This document shows, piece after piece, positions 10,500 to 21,680 of a stretch of DNA of 64,000 nt; the stretch's first letter is position 1, and every line of letters begins with the position of its first letter. Source of the DNA: Rhizophagus clarus (lineage: Eukaryota > Glomeromycota > Glomeromycetes > Glomerales > Glomeraceae). Position numbers and translations under genes: made by a program. The stretch spans positions 802,001 through 866,000 of the forward strand of contig BLAL01000191.1 in the NCBI GenBank assembly GCA_015698045.1, read 5' to 3'. The notes under the pieces are model-generated. The model was not told the DNA's origin, made no database searches, and worked only from the letters and a program-made list of their open reading frames with translations.

Positions 10500-13400
10500 T
10501 TCTATTTTGCAAGAATGGTCAAATTTTTTTCATGATGAGCTGAAATCATGGACCCAAAAATTTTGGCACCAATTTGTAATCTTGCATATTGATTGATTTG
10601 TAGATCTATGAATCCTAATCTCATCCTTTTCTTTCTTGTACAATATTTGATATCATTTACACAGAAACTCTCGCAATTCCAAAGGCATAACAACCCTTAA
10701 ATATAATGGTTTAAGGAATTGTCCTGGTATTGCTTCAGTACCATAAATTTTGGAAAGCGTAGACATATTATATCTCATGGGTAAAAAATAGTTCAGCTCT
10801 TCTCTTTCTGTTATAACTGCCAAACTACCTACATCTTTTTTTGGTACAAGAAAGCAAAGAGATTTGCCTAAAAGATTGGACGACCATTTACGTATTAAAT
10901 AATAATCAACCAAGGTATTTTTAAGAATAATTTTCATTAATTTAGGCTCTACTTGCTGGTTACTGTTGGGATATGATCCTATTGATAATGGAAGTTTTTT
11001 TCTTTTTTTTTTAAAAAAAAGGACTTGAAGACACAAAAACAATTAAGTACATTACCTATATATCCGTTAAGTCTCTCAAATGGAAAAAGCCAAAAACTAT
11101 ATATAGGTCTATAATCATAACAGCAATCAGCAATATGAAGCAAAAGATATATATTACTTGTTATAAATTCTGGCCCATATGTATTTTCTATGAGGTGAGC
11201 CATATCTTTTAATCTTTTTCAAATTATCTTCGGTAATAATTCTCGTTACTAAAAGATTACAAGCCTGAACAAAATGATCTAAAATCTTTCTATCATTATT
11301 ATCCAGCATATCCCATAGAATATTTGTTAAATAGATTATAATGAACGTCTTCTATTGATCAGCAGTTAAATTGGAAAAACCTTCACTTCCAATTGCAATT
11401 TTTGGAGAAATGCGACCAATATCAGAACGTAATTCAACATGATCTATTCTACTTTGTATCACCTGAAGTTGTTCCATGCTTAATTTTTTCTAGTTCACAA
11501 AAATAGATTTAAATAACCATTTTGCTACATCAAGGAAGAGGCAATGCATTAGATCTACTGCAGCAAAACGTACAGGATTCATATATGGAAGATGAAACAA
11601 TTCAGACCAGCGTACACCATGTTCTTTGAAGTGGTCTTCTCTAGAATTTTTTGAATTGCATTGCAACTATTCATATGCATGTTTTCTATGTGATTCTGCT
11701 GTACTTATCTCATAGGTATGATTTTCTCCATAATGAGTTTTCTTATACTCTTCACTGTAAATACTACGTTTCTCACATCTATAGCATTTCATTACTGCAG
11801 ATCTATGTCCAAACAGCTTTCGGGTGGCTGGTATGTCTGATGATCCAACAATTAATGCAACTTTAATGTCTAAACCATCAGGGTACTGATAGGTTTTTGG
11901 AACCCTCCAACCCTTCCAGAGATCTAGAAGTTCATCTACAATAAGGGCTAAATAATAATTTATACGTTTTAGTCCCAACTCTTTTGGCCCTGGTAAAAAA
12001 CCCAAATATATAGTATTTTCAGGTTTATTTCTTTCAGATCTTGGAAAGTTACAGACTGATGCATAAATAGCACCAGTGTTATGTTGAGTATAAGTGAAAG
12101 GTTGAGACCAATCAAGATTAAAGAGAAGACCTAGATGGGTTGTGGCAGTTTCTGATGTAAAAAAGGTACTACCATCAAATGGAAAGATTTTTCATACTTT
12201 ACCATCATAAATATCTGAATAAAGATTAACTCCTTCTCTTTGAACCCCCTGATAATTTCAGCATATTTTCAAACCCAGGTCTTTGGTATAGTATACTCAA
12301 TTGCTGACAAATGCTTGATTTTAGATATAATATACAAGATACAGCAATTGATTCACCTTTTCTTTTTTTAAGGACAGAAAGTGGGTTGTTGTATTTGTTT
12401 CAGTGACTGGGTACTGGATTAAATGGGAATTCTTCATTTAAGTAATTCATTATGACAGCTTTTCCTTTCTCCTTATATTCAGCAATATTTTTAACATTAT
12501 GCAATTTATGGCAATTATTACATACAGCTAACTGCATTTTCAGCTAAAAGATACTTAGCATTTTTTTTGCCATATATAAAGATTTAGGAAAATTTTTGAA
12601 TTGCAATTTGTTTAAACGAGTAAGTACAATATTCAAGAATTTTATTAATGCTTCAAGTACTATATTAGGAAGTCTAAATCTTTGTTGAAATTTAAATGCT
12701 CATAGAATAATTTTGGTCTCAATAGAATTATTTAAATTTTCTATAACGAATTCTTCGTCATTATTGTTATCATCAATTTTGGGGTATACAGAAAAATTTC
12801 TCATATCATCATCTTCATCTTCCTCTTCTTCCTGTTCTATATTATCATCATCTTCATTTTCTTTTTCCTGATCTATACTATTATCATCATCCTCATCTAC
12901 TTCTTGAAAAATATAATCCTGATCTATATTATCATTTCCATTATCAAGCATAAGAGCTGGAATACGAAAGTTTGATGAAAACAATGTATGTATATTTTTA
13001 TTATTATTATTATTATTATTTGGTTCAGGATTTTTATTATTTGATTAAAAAAAATCAGGATTTAAACTTGATGTACAATAGTTATCTTTTTTTCATTTTT
13101 TTTGGTATGTTTGAGTTTACCTCTGTGGGATTTTCATTATGAATAATAGAGTATTTTTTTTGTTTTCTTGCCATAATAATATTTTTCTGATTTTTTCTTG
13201 TAACATCTGATTTTCACAAATTTTCATCATTTAAATGTTTTTCCTGAATGCGAGAATCAACTTCTACACCTTCACAATAAACACAATCATACAGATAAAA
13301 ATACTTTTTTGGGGGTTTTATTAGGTTAGTCACAGATGTTACAGAAGCTTTAGGAGTATACGAATGTTTTTTTTGGGACTTTACTAGATCATTCACAGAA

Positions 13401-13536
13401 GTTTCAGAGGTTTTTTTTTTTTGGAATTTATTAAGTCAGCTATAAAGGTTTCAGAGGTTTCAGAATACTGCTTTTTTTTGGGCTTTATTAAGTCAGCCAC
13501 AGAGGTCTTGATTTTAGATTTTGTATTATTATTCAT
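10500..13536 (-). pseudogene. CACTA (En/Spm) transposase of tnp2 type, broken
   Basis: Read on the minus strand from about 13536, the protein has a low-complexity start with repeated Lys-rich 'DLIKPKK' motifs. An acidic Asp/Glu region follows (12984-12700), then a Cys/His segment ('CNNCHKLHNVKNIAEYK', near 12500). Next comes the tnp2 transposase domain with 'NLDWSQPFTYTQHNTGAIYA' (about 12110), 'GFLPGPKELGLKRINYYLAL' (12005) and 'DLMHCLFLDVAKWLF' (about 11540). The C-terminal DUF4218-like part has 'FWLFPFERLNGYIGNV' (about 11080). These are hallmarks of the CACTA tnp2 family. Several stops and frameshifts break it and part may be spliced. I did not find CACTA-type ends, so element borders are not given. 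Confidence 0.85.
12993..13021. repeat. (ATT)n microsatellite
   Basis: A short perfect TTATTATTATTATTATTATT run inside the decayed CACTA transposase region, probably grown from an Asn-rich coding tract. Confidence 0.8.
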
Positions 13537-13792
13537 TTTATTATTACTAATATATTTAATGTCTAGTACTGTATTTTGTTAATATCTAAGAAAGTTATTA
13601 ACTGTATTTTATTAAAGAAAGTTATTAATAAAAAGTTATTAACTCCTTTTTTTGTAATTTCATTTCGTAATATTTATAATGTTTTTCTCTGGATTCAAAT
13701 GTATAGTTGATAATCCCATGCATAAATAGTATTTTATTGTTATTTTATTAAAAAAGTTATTAACTATATTTTAGAAAGTTATTAAGTAAAAG

Positions 13793-13967
13793 ACGCGAAT
13801 ATGATGTGATCTGAAAAGTACATGTGAACAAGATAAACGCGAATATGATGCAAATCTGAAAGGTGCACGTGAACAAGACAAACGTGAATATGATGCGATC
13901 TTGCATGTGAGCAAGAATTGCAAAACAAAATTTTACGTGACACGCGAACAGAGATTTGTTATAAATA
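13793..13967 (+). promoter_or_regulatory. Tandem repeats and TATA box upstream of a decayed gene
   Basis: Three imperfect tandem units of about 46 bases, each containing CGAATATGATG, GATCTGAAA and GTGAACAAGA, run from 13793 to about 13920. A TATAAATA box follows at 13960-13967, about 50 bases before the first ATG of the next gene (14019). The arrangement looks like an upstream repeated control element plus core promoter; that the repeats bind a factor is inference. Confidence 0.45.
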
Positions 13968-14018
13968 CCTTCTATTCCCAAGTATTTTTGAAGATAGATT
14001 TCAACTTTTATTCAAAAG

Positions 14019-15400
14019 ATGGATAGTGATCAGAAGTTATCCTTTTCATCTCATCTTTATCTTCCTCTTCACACCAAAAGATGGATAGTGATCAGGAGTC
14101 ATCCTCTTTATCCTTATCTTCATTCTCCTCTTTACACCCAATCTCCTCTATTTATAATAAAAATTCATATAAAGAGATCAAAGTAAGTATTATTTTATCA
14201 TTTGTTATTTCTACCTTTTATTTATATTTATATATACAGAAAGAAGTGTTCATCTAGGTGGACTCAGAGTTAAAAGTTGTTTATGAAATAAATAATGAAT
14301 GTACATGGGCAGAACAAAAAGAGAGCATAATTACGATACTATTACCACCACTTTATAAGCTGATGAATAAAAGATACACTGTTTCAAACAGTGACCTACT
14401 AAGAATGCTACATGAATGTTAGCGCTCATGCCATCGTGTGCACAATATAAGATTGCAAGGGGAGGAAAAAGTAAAACAGAATAAGAGAAGAACCAATAAG
14501 AATACTAGGATTCAAGATGTAATAAATATTTTATTAACATAAAATAGAAAATTCAACTAACTATACTATATTTACAATTACATTATTAGAAAAAAAGAAG
14601 AAGAACAAAAGCAACAGATTATTTAATATGAAGTAATAACAAATATATCAGACGATATCCTGAAGAAGACTTAGTAAAAATACTAAAAGACTCAGGTTAT
14701 CATTCTAAAGAATAGGAAAAGATGGATACTGAAGAAGAAAATGATGATAATGTAATTACCGAAGAATTTGCTGCTAAAGAAAAATCATCATTAATTCATA
14801 TTTATGGAAGATAGTAGCATTCTTCTGCAGTATGTATTTATGATTTTTTTATTTATTAGATTTACTTATTTAATCCTTTCGATCTGATAAGCTATTGTTT
14901 TAATTAAATGAATAAATTCAATAAATATTATACAAATCTTTTCAATTCATAAAATCGAAGTGATAAATTTTTTATTGTTTTTTACTAATTCCTTACAAAT
15001 TAATTATTACAAATATAAAATTCAATTGTTTAAGCTTTGCCATTTGCTACACAAACGAATCGATCCAGCAGTTGAGATATTAAAAAAAAGCACAAATTGT
15101 AAAAACTAAAAGAGCTGAAAATTTTAAAATGATCACTGATGAGCTACCTGTGGGTGTGCTAAATTGGTGTTTAAATCAGAAAACTCTTAAAAGATTTAAT
15201 AGGCCAACTAATAATATCCCAGTATATGATTATGATACTGGTCAAGAAGATGATAATGGTAATCATAGTGATACTGAAGATGTTACGAAGAAGAAATAGG
15301 GCAAATTCTAATAAAAGAAAGAGAAAAAAAACTAAAAAAAAAATCAAAAAAAAAAAGGAGAGAAAAGCATAAATCAAAAAAAGATTAAAATAGACAATTA
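14019..15400 (+). pseudogene. Decayed spliced gene of unknown family
   Basis: The 5' end is a tandem duplication of about 62 bases, giving two ATG starts (14019 and 14081) followed by Ser/Leu-rich coding ('MDSDQESSSLSLSS'). A GTAAGT donor near 14183 and a CAG acceptor near 14240 define an intron. Exon 2 encodes a charged domain ('KLMNKRYTVSNSDLLRMLHE') interrupted by TAG. Later coding-like pieces include 'EEENDDNVITEEFAAKEKSS' (about 14730), 'LPVGVLNWCLNQKTLKRF' (about 15150) and a Lys/Arg-rich tail. I do not recognise the family with certainty; it resembles uncharacterised lineage-specific fungal proteins. Stops show it is not functional as it stands. Confidence 0.4.
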
Positions 15401-15404
15401 TTAT

Positions 15405-17200
15405 TTTATCAAGTTATAATAAATTGCTTTTATTCAATAAATATTCATTTTTTTTTATTAAAGTATTAATTAAATAAACAATCTGTTATCATATATTATA
15501 TAATATATTGTAATGATGAAATGTTTCCAATAAATTTTTAAAAAAGGTACATTTAGGCGTGACAGATCTAGTATTGCTGATTCTTCTAAAATATTACTAA
15601 AATCTTTCCATAGATCAAATTGAGAGAACTAATCTATCAATTTACAATATAAAATCTTGAAATAATTTTTCACATTTTCAAATTACTCATTTTTATTATT
15701 TGCCAAAAAGGAATTTTGCTTGTTTGTTACTTATTTAAGTATATTTTAGTGTATTTTGTAACGAAGAAACTCACTTGGCAATAATTTTGGGTTTTACGAT
15801 AAATTTATTAAATCAAATTATAAAATAGTAAAAATATTAAAATAATAATTAAATAAATATAAAAAATATATATATTTAATAAAAAATAATAATAATAAAA
15901 ATAATAAAAATATAAAAATATAAAAAATAAAAAATAAAAAATACAAAATAAAAAAAAAATAAAAATATATAAAAGATAAAAAAATATAATTTACGGATTC
16001 TGAGGCTACTGATGCGCAGTGTTTCTACACTGCTTACGACTGTGATGGTTCCCTAAGAAATATATATAAATTTAGAACTTAAATAACTTAAATATAAATT
16101 AAAAAAATTCTTAATAATTACTAGGTCTGTCCCAAAACCTTGTGCGAAACTGCTTATAATATCTTTCTCCTTCTCAGAACCACCTTTCATTTTGCACACC
16201 ATTCCTCCATTCACAGAAATCCTAAAAATATTTTTTTTTTTTTTTTTTTTTTTTTGGTGTTGAAGCCGTACCATCATTTATTAAGTAAGATAGGATTACA
16301 ACTATAATCACTTCTAATTTGCTATAAGTACTCCCAGTTCTAAAACTGGTCTAATCATTCACCAACCTAAAAATATTAATACTATTAATTTTTTATTTTA
16401 TTTTATTTTTTTTTATGATTTATTATTATTTTACTAACATTAAAATTTCTGATCAAGTTCCTCCACTTTCTCTTTACCTGTTGGCCAGTAAACCTCATGT
16501 GAAACCGTCTCTAAATTTTTTGAGCTAGGCTCTTCCAGAATTTGGAGCGGTTTCTTCCAGGCATATCATGGTAGTAGTTGTTCCTTCTCCTTTACATTAT
16601 TTATTTAATTTTTAGATTAGAAAACGTAAGAGAAAAAAAAAACTAGAAAATGATCAAAGTTATTTATTAGTTTTCATTTATTTTTTTACCTCCTATATCA
16701 TATTAAATATTCAGTTATTGCATCAGTCTAATTTGTGGGCATTTTAAGAAAAAGAATATATAATAATAAAAAATAATGGCAACAAATTTTAAGAAAAAGA
16801 ATATATAATAAAAATAATGACAACAAATTTATTGTAAGAAAAAAAAAAAGATAAAACCTCTTTTTATAAACAATTTTTTATTACCTAGTATTATCATATT
16901 AATTACCCTTCAAGAACATTTATGTAAATTGTTCTAATTTTTCAAATATGTTATGATTGTTATGATCTGTCTTCTTTATATTAATTATATATCAAATCTA
17001 AAAAAGGTAATACAGATACAGATCAACAATACAATCAATCACAACAAACAAGTTAAACTTGACCTAAACTCAATTATTATGATTGTGATTCCAAAAAATC
17101 AAGATAAAGGTCTTCTTTTAATTATATATTAAATCTAAAAAAGGTAAAATCTAATAATACAGATACGTAAATAAATAGTGTTTTTTATTTTGTTTTATAA
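15405..17200. mobile_element. Element A, copy 1, left part (interrupted by the 35.8-kb element)
   Basis: From about 15780 to 17200 this matches 27590-28868 in the same orientation, including a CpG-rich block (TTTACGGATTC...GCGCAGTGTTTC) and AT-rich runs. The stretch 15420-15700 instead matches 27280-27545 in reverse complement, so one copy has an internal inversion or was assembled differently. The match stops at 17200 in the middle of ...TTTATAATA and resumes at 53000 with GCTTTTGC, where copy 2 reads through without interruption. There is no coding potential. Confidence 0.85.
16233..16365 (-). mobile_element. Short retroposed insert with poly(A) tail
   Basis: A 133-bp insertion absent from copy 2 of element A (28055-28066 is the empty site). 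It is flanked by the 12-bp duplication CCTAAAAATATT at 16221-16232 and 16366-16377. On the plus strand it begins with a run of about 23 T, that is, a poly(A) tail on the minus strand. The body (about 108 bases) could be a SINE or a heavily 5'-truncated LINE 3' end. I see no convincing pol III A and B boxes. Confidence 0.8.
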
Positions 17201-17206
17201 TATGCA

Positions 17207-17236
17207 GTAGGCACCTTTTTATAAGAAGGTGCCTAC
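17207..17236. repeat. Truncated terminal palindrome, left end
   Basis: GTAGGCACCTT (17207-17217) is repeated in reverse complement as AAGGTGCCTAC (17226-17236) with an 8-base centre. It is the shortened version of the 80-bp palindrome at the right end. Confidence 0.75.
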
Positions 17237-17270
17237 TTATGATTATAAGGTAATCTACTTACGTTAGAAG

Positions 17271-17582
17271 GTGATCTACTTAGTTGTATTGATATCTTCT
17301 TACTCGTTTTCTGGGTTCCAGGCCTTTTCGGTCGCTTATTTAGCTATTGTTGTTTTCCCTCTTCTACATCCATTTGGAAGTTTATTTCGTTATTGTGTTT
17401 CTTTTGGTTCCATACCTTTTTGGTCGTTTATTTGGTCACTGAGCTTGTTGCTATTCTGTGCTATATTTTGCGGTCTCTTTGGCTATCATTTTTTTTTGGT
17501 ATGCTGGCTGACTTTTATTTATCGTCATGAATGCAGGCGGAAGGGGTGCCGATTCTTTGGTTGCCAGGTGTGTTTATCCTGA
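17271..17582 (+). other. Hydrophobic ORF present in both TIRs, probably not coding
   Basis: A 103-codon open frame, rich in Phe, Leu, Ser and Cys, is kept open in both TIRs (the other at 52589-52900 on the minus strand). The two translations differ at many positions, including charge changes, with no sign of constraint favouring silent changes. I therefore think it is open by composition. If real it would be a small membrane protein with a Cys-rich tail. Confidence 0.2.
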
Positions 17583-17696
17583 ATTTGGGTATCGTGAGAT
17601 GCAGGGGCTGATTTTTGGATACCGTCTATTATATTTCATCTTTGGTGAGGCTTCTCTGCTTTCCACTTCGTTTTGACTCTTTCCTGCCCATTACTT

Positions 17697-17758
17697 AGTA
17701 GGACGCAAAAGTAAAAATTTCTATTTCTCTCTTATATAATTTTGCTTTTGCGTCCTAC
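17697..17758. repeat. Foldback repeat R1 in left TIR
   Basis: TAGGACGCAAAAG at the left is repeated inverted as CTTTTGCGTCCTA at the right, with AAATTTCTATTTCTCTCTTA between. A second diverged copy is at 18060-18118 (TGCAAAAGCAAAAATTTTTA...CTTTGCGTAGCA). Both are conserved in the right TIR. Confidence 0.7.
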
Positions 17759-18059
17759 CGAATATATACCCCTAGAGCGGTTGCCGTCTAATTTTTTCAT
17801 GTTAGTAAGTCTTATTTGAATGAGCCTGGGGGTATGCGAGTACATATCTAGAAAGATGGGGGCTTCTTCCAATATTTTATATAATAATTCTGAAGTTACC
17901 CCATGTGGAGTGTTTCTGGAAATTCAGAAGAATTCAGGAAAACTGTTTCCTCGGAAGAACGATCAGAATCACGTGACAAAAAAAAATCCTGGCTGGGGCG
18001 GTTGAGCCTGGAGGAGGGCACTTATCTATTTAGATCTAGAGCTATGCCCTTGGGAGGCG

Positions 18060-18118
18060 GTAAATGCAAAAGCAAAAATTTTTATTTCTTTCCTTATTAT
18101 AATTCTACCTTTGCGTAG
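18060..18118. repeat. Foldback repeat R2 in left TIR
   Basis: This is a diverged copy of the foldback at 17697-17758, about 360 bases further inward. The arms are TGCAAAAGC and CCTTTGCG. Its counterpart in the right TIR is at about 52045-52105. Confidence 0.6.
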
Positions 18119-18951
18119 CATCACATGATAATACACCTATAAGTTTTGGACGATGGGCCCGTCGCTGAAATTTCAGTCACGTGATACTGTTCTGACGCTG
18201 GAATACCTTCCGTCATATAACATATTGGTTAGTTTTGGCTGGCACTATGATGAAGATAAATCTGGCCGATTTTTGGTCACCCAATTTTAGGATGATCCCT
18301 TTAGGATCCATCATAGTAGCGTTATAGAAGTGGTGAAGTACTAGTATAGTTTTATTAGTTCACCCCCTATGCTAGTACATGTATGCCTATTTCACATCTG
18401 AAGTTGGAGATGCGATATGTATTATTGTGGCTGGCCTATTTGATTGCCAAAAGTGCATCGTCTTATAACCCAACTATTGCCTATTAGTTGCTGGTATATT
18501 GGCAGGATATTATATGTATGCTATATTTTGAGCATCACTAGTGTCATAAGTTTCATATACTAACCTGTGACGCAACCTGTGACATGTTCATTATGCTTTT
18601 TGAGATTATTAGGCTATTTTATTCCTTTCTTGATTACTGTGACTAGTGTCACAAGTAAAAGAGTAATAAATTCTAGGAAAAATCAATTTTTTTTTTATGG
18701 TATATCTATCAGTATAGTATGTCTATCAGTATGGTATGTCTATTGGTATGCTATATATATGTTATATGTATGCTATATTTTTACTATACCCATAGATAAA
18801 AAAAAATAAAAAGTAAAGAAGTCCGATTTTTCTAGTGACGCCTATGCCACCTGTGACACTCATCAAAAAAACTTTCTTTTGGCCTAGAATTCCTAAAGAG
18901 CCTATCATCTGCATCATAAACTTCTGTCACAAGCTTTTTTTTCTAGTGACA

Positions 18952-19263
18952 CTAATGACAAATTATATCATTTTCGTTTACCTCTAAATTACCTACCAGT
19001 ATCTCCGCTGAAGCTATCTTAGCCTGCTTTTTCTGATGGTACTGTTCTTTCGATCTATGTTTTTTTGCATGCGTATCGCAATAGTCATATTTGGATCTTG
19101 TCATCTCTTTACATCCGCTTTCTTTGCAAGCAACTTGCCTAGAATCCCGATAGACTTTACATCCTTTAGGATTATAGCATCTCCAATTACACACTTTGCC
19201 AATCCTAAGAATATATGGACAATAATAAAAATTCCAGGATCGCACTTTTTTTCCGCTTCCCAT
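18952..19263 (-). CDS. Small Cys/His-rich zinc-binding-type protein
   Basis: The 103-residue protein starts 'MGSGKKVRSWNFYYCP' and has Cys spaced as C-x10-C-x3-C-x5-C, then 'CKESGC' and a 'YCDTHAKKH' motif, followed by a basic Lys/Gln/Arg-rich helix. This looks like a small zinc-coordinating, DNA- or RNA-binding protein. It faces outward from the inner end of the TIR, with a 117-base divergent promoter region shared with the primase-like gene. The other TIR holds a copy broken by a 10-base deletion (50919-51221), so this is the intact member. I know no named family. Zinc binding is inferred from the residues; the start is the only in-frame ATG near the divergent promoter. Confidence 0.6.
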   Translation of the reverse strand: MGSGKKVRSWNFYYCPYILRIGKVCNWRCYNPKGCKVYRDSRQVACKESGCKEMTRSKYDYCDTHAKKHRSKEQYHQKKQAKIASAEILVGNLEVNENDIICH

Positions 19264-19380
19264 TTATATATATCGATTAATAATCTCAGATAATTAATTT
19301 CGTTTTAAACTTTTTTCTTGCGAATAATATACCTTGAGATTTGGTATAACTATAAATTATCGTAAACTGCTTGAGAAAAA
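19264..19380. promoter_or_regulatory. Divergent promoter region at inner TIR end
   Basis: 117 bases separate the outward zinc-protein ATG and the inward primase-like ATG. It contains ATATATATCGAT, TTGGTATAACTATAAATTAT and other AT-rich boxes. The same bases precede the polymerase gene start at 47445-47462 and the zinc ORF at 50919, so the two ends of the element share one control region. Confidence 0.45.
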
Positions 19381-19976
19381 ATGACTGAACAATCCTCGCT
19401 TTCAGAGTTCCTCAACGCCTCTGCCCTGTACTATCAAGGATACAGAGCCTCTGATATAGATGCATCTCTATATAAAATTCGAGATGATAGTGTTAAACCA
19501 AGGCATTTCCTTGGTGCAGACAATGCAGATGAAATAGAAGCTATACTAACAGAGCATGAGGGCCACTCCTTACACGAAATCATCGATGGTGATGAACCAC
19601 TCCACCCCATTATAGATTTTGACTTACTAGTAGAAGCATTAAATACTATTACCCTAAGCTTTCAAGCGGTCAGGCAAAAAATTTACTTTGTCGCGCCTTT
19701 AGAGATACTTGCCTAGAAATATTTCCAGAATGGGATAAAGAAACTATGTCTATTGCCAAAAGTAGTGAAGAGAAAAAAATATCTTTACATGTCTTAACTT
19801 TCGCAGTCGCTTTCTTGAATGAGAAGTATAAGAAAAAGGTTAGTGAAGAGATTAGGCAAAGGAATAGAGAGAAAAAACTTCAGCAAAAAAACGAACAAGG
19901 TTTGATTCAAGAAGTTAATTCATCTATGAAAGAAAAACACATCCTCCCGGTTGTGACTGAAATTTCAGCGAACTAA
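19381..19976 (+). pseudogene. Archaeo-eukaryotic primase-like N-terminal fragment, frameshifted
   Basis: The ORF starts 'MTEQSSLSEFLNASALYY', shared almost exactly with the start of the DNA polymerase gene. Further on, 'EIIDGDEPLHPIIDFDL' carries an Asp-x-Asp (DFD at 19615-19623), followed after a frameshift near 19670 by 'DTCLEIFPEWDKETMSIAKS' and 'KKISLHVLTF', whose Ser-x-His fits the second primase motif. D-x-D and S-x-H in this order are the signature of AEP/PrimPol-type primases of large DNA viruses. The rest of the catalytic domain is missing; the frame runs on into a coiled basic region and a TAA at 19974. It was probably a primase gene truncated and fused to the next module. Family assignment is moderate. 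Confidence 0.5.
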
Positions 19977-20004
19977 GTTCACCCAAATTCTTTAGCAGAA
20001 ATAG

Positions 20005-20849
20005 ATGAAGAGCGAGCGGTTCTCCCTGATATTATTAATCTATATAAAACTGCGCGCAGTGCGGAAAAGAAAGCAATCGAAGCCAATAGAGAAGAAACTT
20101 TGCGTTGGTGTTCCTATGCTAGAGAATTCAAGAGAATGTATAAAGATTTTATGGTCAACAATAAAGTTGGGGAAAAGAAAGCGAAAGATCAGGTATATGA
20201 TTTTATTATCAAACAACTCTCCGATACTAAACGCAAAACTTTATGTAGGCAAACACAGAAAGCTTTGAGGATTGATGATTTATTTGAAAAAATAGGAATG
20301 GACAAGCTTCAATACATAAAAACATATAGTGCAGATACTATTTCAAAATTTACTGATCCTCAGATTCAAACAATTATAGATCACTTCACCGAAAAGCCTA
20401 ATATGGAATTTATTGATGATACTGAGGACGTAGAACAAGATGATGAGGTCCCAGAGGGATCTGATCAGAATAATGCATTGGAGGTCTTGTCGTTAGCAAA
20501 GCTAACATCAACTGCACCTATCCCATTAGCCCATATCTCTAATTCTTCAGATGATACCTCCAGCTCGAAAAAATTGGATACCAAAGTAGAGGTAGTACCA
20601 CCTATTCCTCAATCCAATAATCCAACCCACGTCCAGGCCCGCAATAAAGTCTTAAAACTCTATCCTGATATATCTTTTCATAGTAAACCCTTTGATGAAT
20701 CTGAAGATGTATATCGTTGCAGAACAAAGTCTTCAATATGCCCATCATGTAAGACGAATCATAAAGAAAATATAGTAGGTCGATATTGGGAGGGATCTTA
20801 TCTTTTGAGTTGTATGTATAAGATGAAAGGACTTGAGGTAGTGGTGTAA
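20005..20849 (+). pseudogene. 'RWCxYA' module with zinc ribbon
   Basis: In the same frame as the region before it (after the TAA at 19974) lies a helical domain 'EETLRWCSYAREFKRMYKDF', then 'KAKDQVYDFIIKQLSD', 'TLCRQTQKALRIDDLF' and 'IKTYSADTISKFTDPQIQ'. An acidic/Ser-rich linker and a C-terminal zinc ribbon ('ICPSCKTNHKENIVGRYW' ... 'SYLLSC') follow. I associate this architecture with a highly expanded, uncharacterised family in Rhizophagus. A second copy of the helical module lies at 24549-24905 behind the RING protein. The function is unknown; a DNA-binding or replication-initiator role is only a guess from the primase and polymerase neighbours. Confidence 0.5.
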
Positions 20850-20929
20850 CCCAGTCATGCAAGATTAACCACCCGGCGCAGAAGATATTGGGAAAATTCT
20901 CTTTTTTTCTTTATATAGCTCAGAAAAAA

Positions 20930-21283
20930 AAATCTACCATGGTACCAAAAGCTATGACAAGCATGTTAACAAACCTCAAGCCTTTGATTTTAAGCATATC
21001 ACCTTCAAAGCCAGACCTGATCCAGAATTAATTATCAAATCCATCTTAAAGTACTTCCCATACTTGAAATTCAGAAATAGTTTCAGAGGGATTGATAATT
21101 ATGATTTTACATCACCTCAGCCATGGAGCTTACCATGCCCTATTTGTGGAAAACATGTTTATTTTTTGCGTCATGGTGATGTATTACATTTATCACCTGA
21201 TAAAATTTCACTGCGCATTCTATATTTTGAATTATTACATGCAATGCGTCAAATCAGCCATATGGTATAACTCACATTTGTAA
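20930..21283 (+). pseudogene. Second zinc-ribbon segment
   Basis: The translation reads 'ILKYFPYLKFRNSFRG' then 'PWSLPCPICGKHVYF' followed by 'RHGDVLHLSPDKISL'. This resembles the zinc-ribbon region just upstream in composition, with a C-P-I-C knuckle. Frames on both sides are broken. It is likely a further part of the same ancestral gene. Confidence 0.35.
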
Positions 21284-21680
21284 ATCCTTATCATATAAGA
21301 CCAAAAAATTGATTATCAATCAACGCCCAAAGCATGTCAATCCTGTTATTCTATGACACGGTTTATAAATATGGTGACTTGGAGCCAAGAAGAGTACGTT
21401 GAGTTTGTTTTACAGGTTTTAGTATTTTATATTTCCTATATTTTTACACAGCATTTCTTTTAAGTCCGTACAGTTGGTTAAGCAGTTTGGAAGAGAAATG
21501 GCAGAAAGTTAATTGCGAAATTCATAGAACCCTTCAGGTAAGGAGAGAGAATACAAAAAATGCTTGAACAAATTCAAAAAAACGTATTTTATGTAGAACG
21601 AACCAAATAATCACACCTCTTGGCCCGGAGGAAATAACAATAATCTTGCACAAATTTCATCTGATATTGGTTATCACTTT

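Larger units (their letters stand above)
17206..19364 (+). repeat. Left terminal inverted repeat of the large element
   Basis: It matches the reverse complement of 50818-52994 over its whole length with scattered substitutions and small indels. The left copy lacks about 22 bases near the tip, probably lost between two AGTAG direct repeats. Similarity to the other end continues inward through the start of the primase-like gene (to about 19428), matching the start of the polymerase gene at 47397-47462 once the nested insertion at 47463-50817 is ignored. It contains the small zinc-binding ORF on the minus strand. Confidence 0.9.

Noticed and set aside
15171..15377. Minus-strand hydrophobic open frame
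   Set aside because: It is antisense to the Lys/Arg-rich tail of the decayed gene; Leu/Phe richness comes from poly-A runs.
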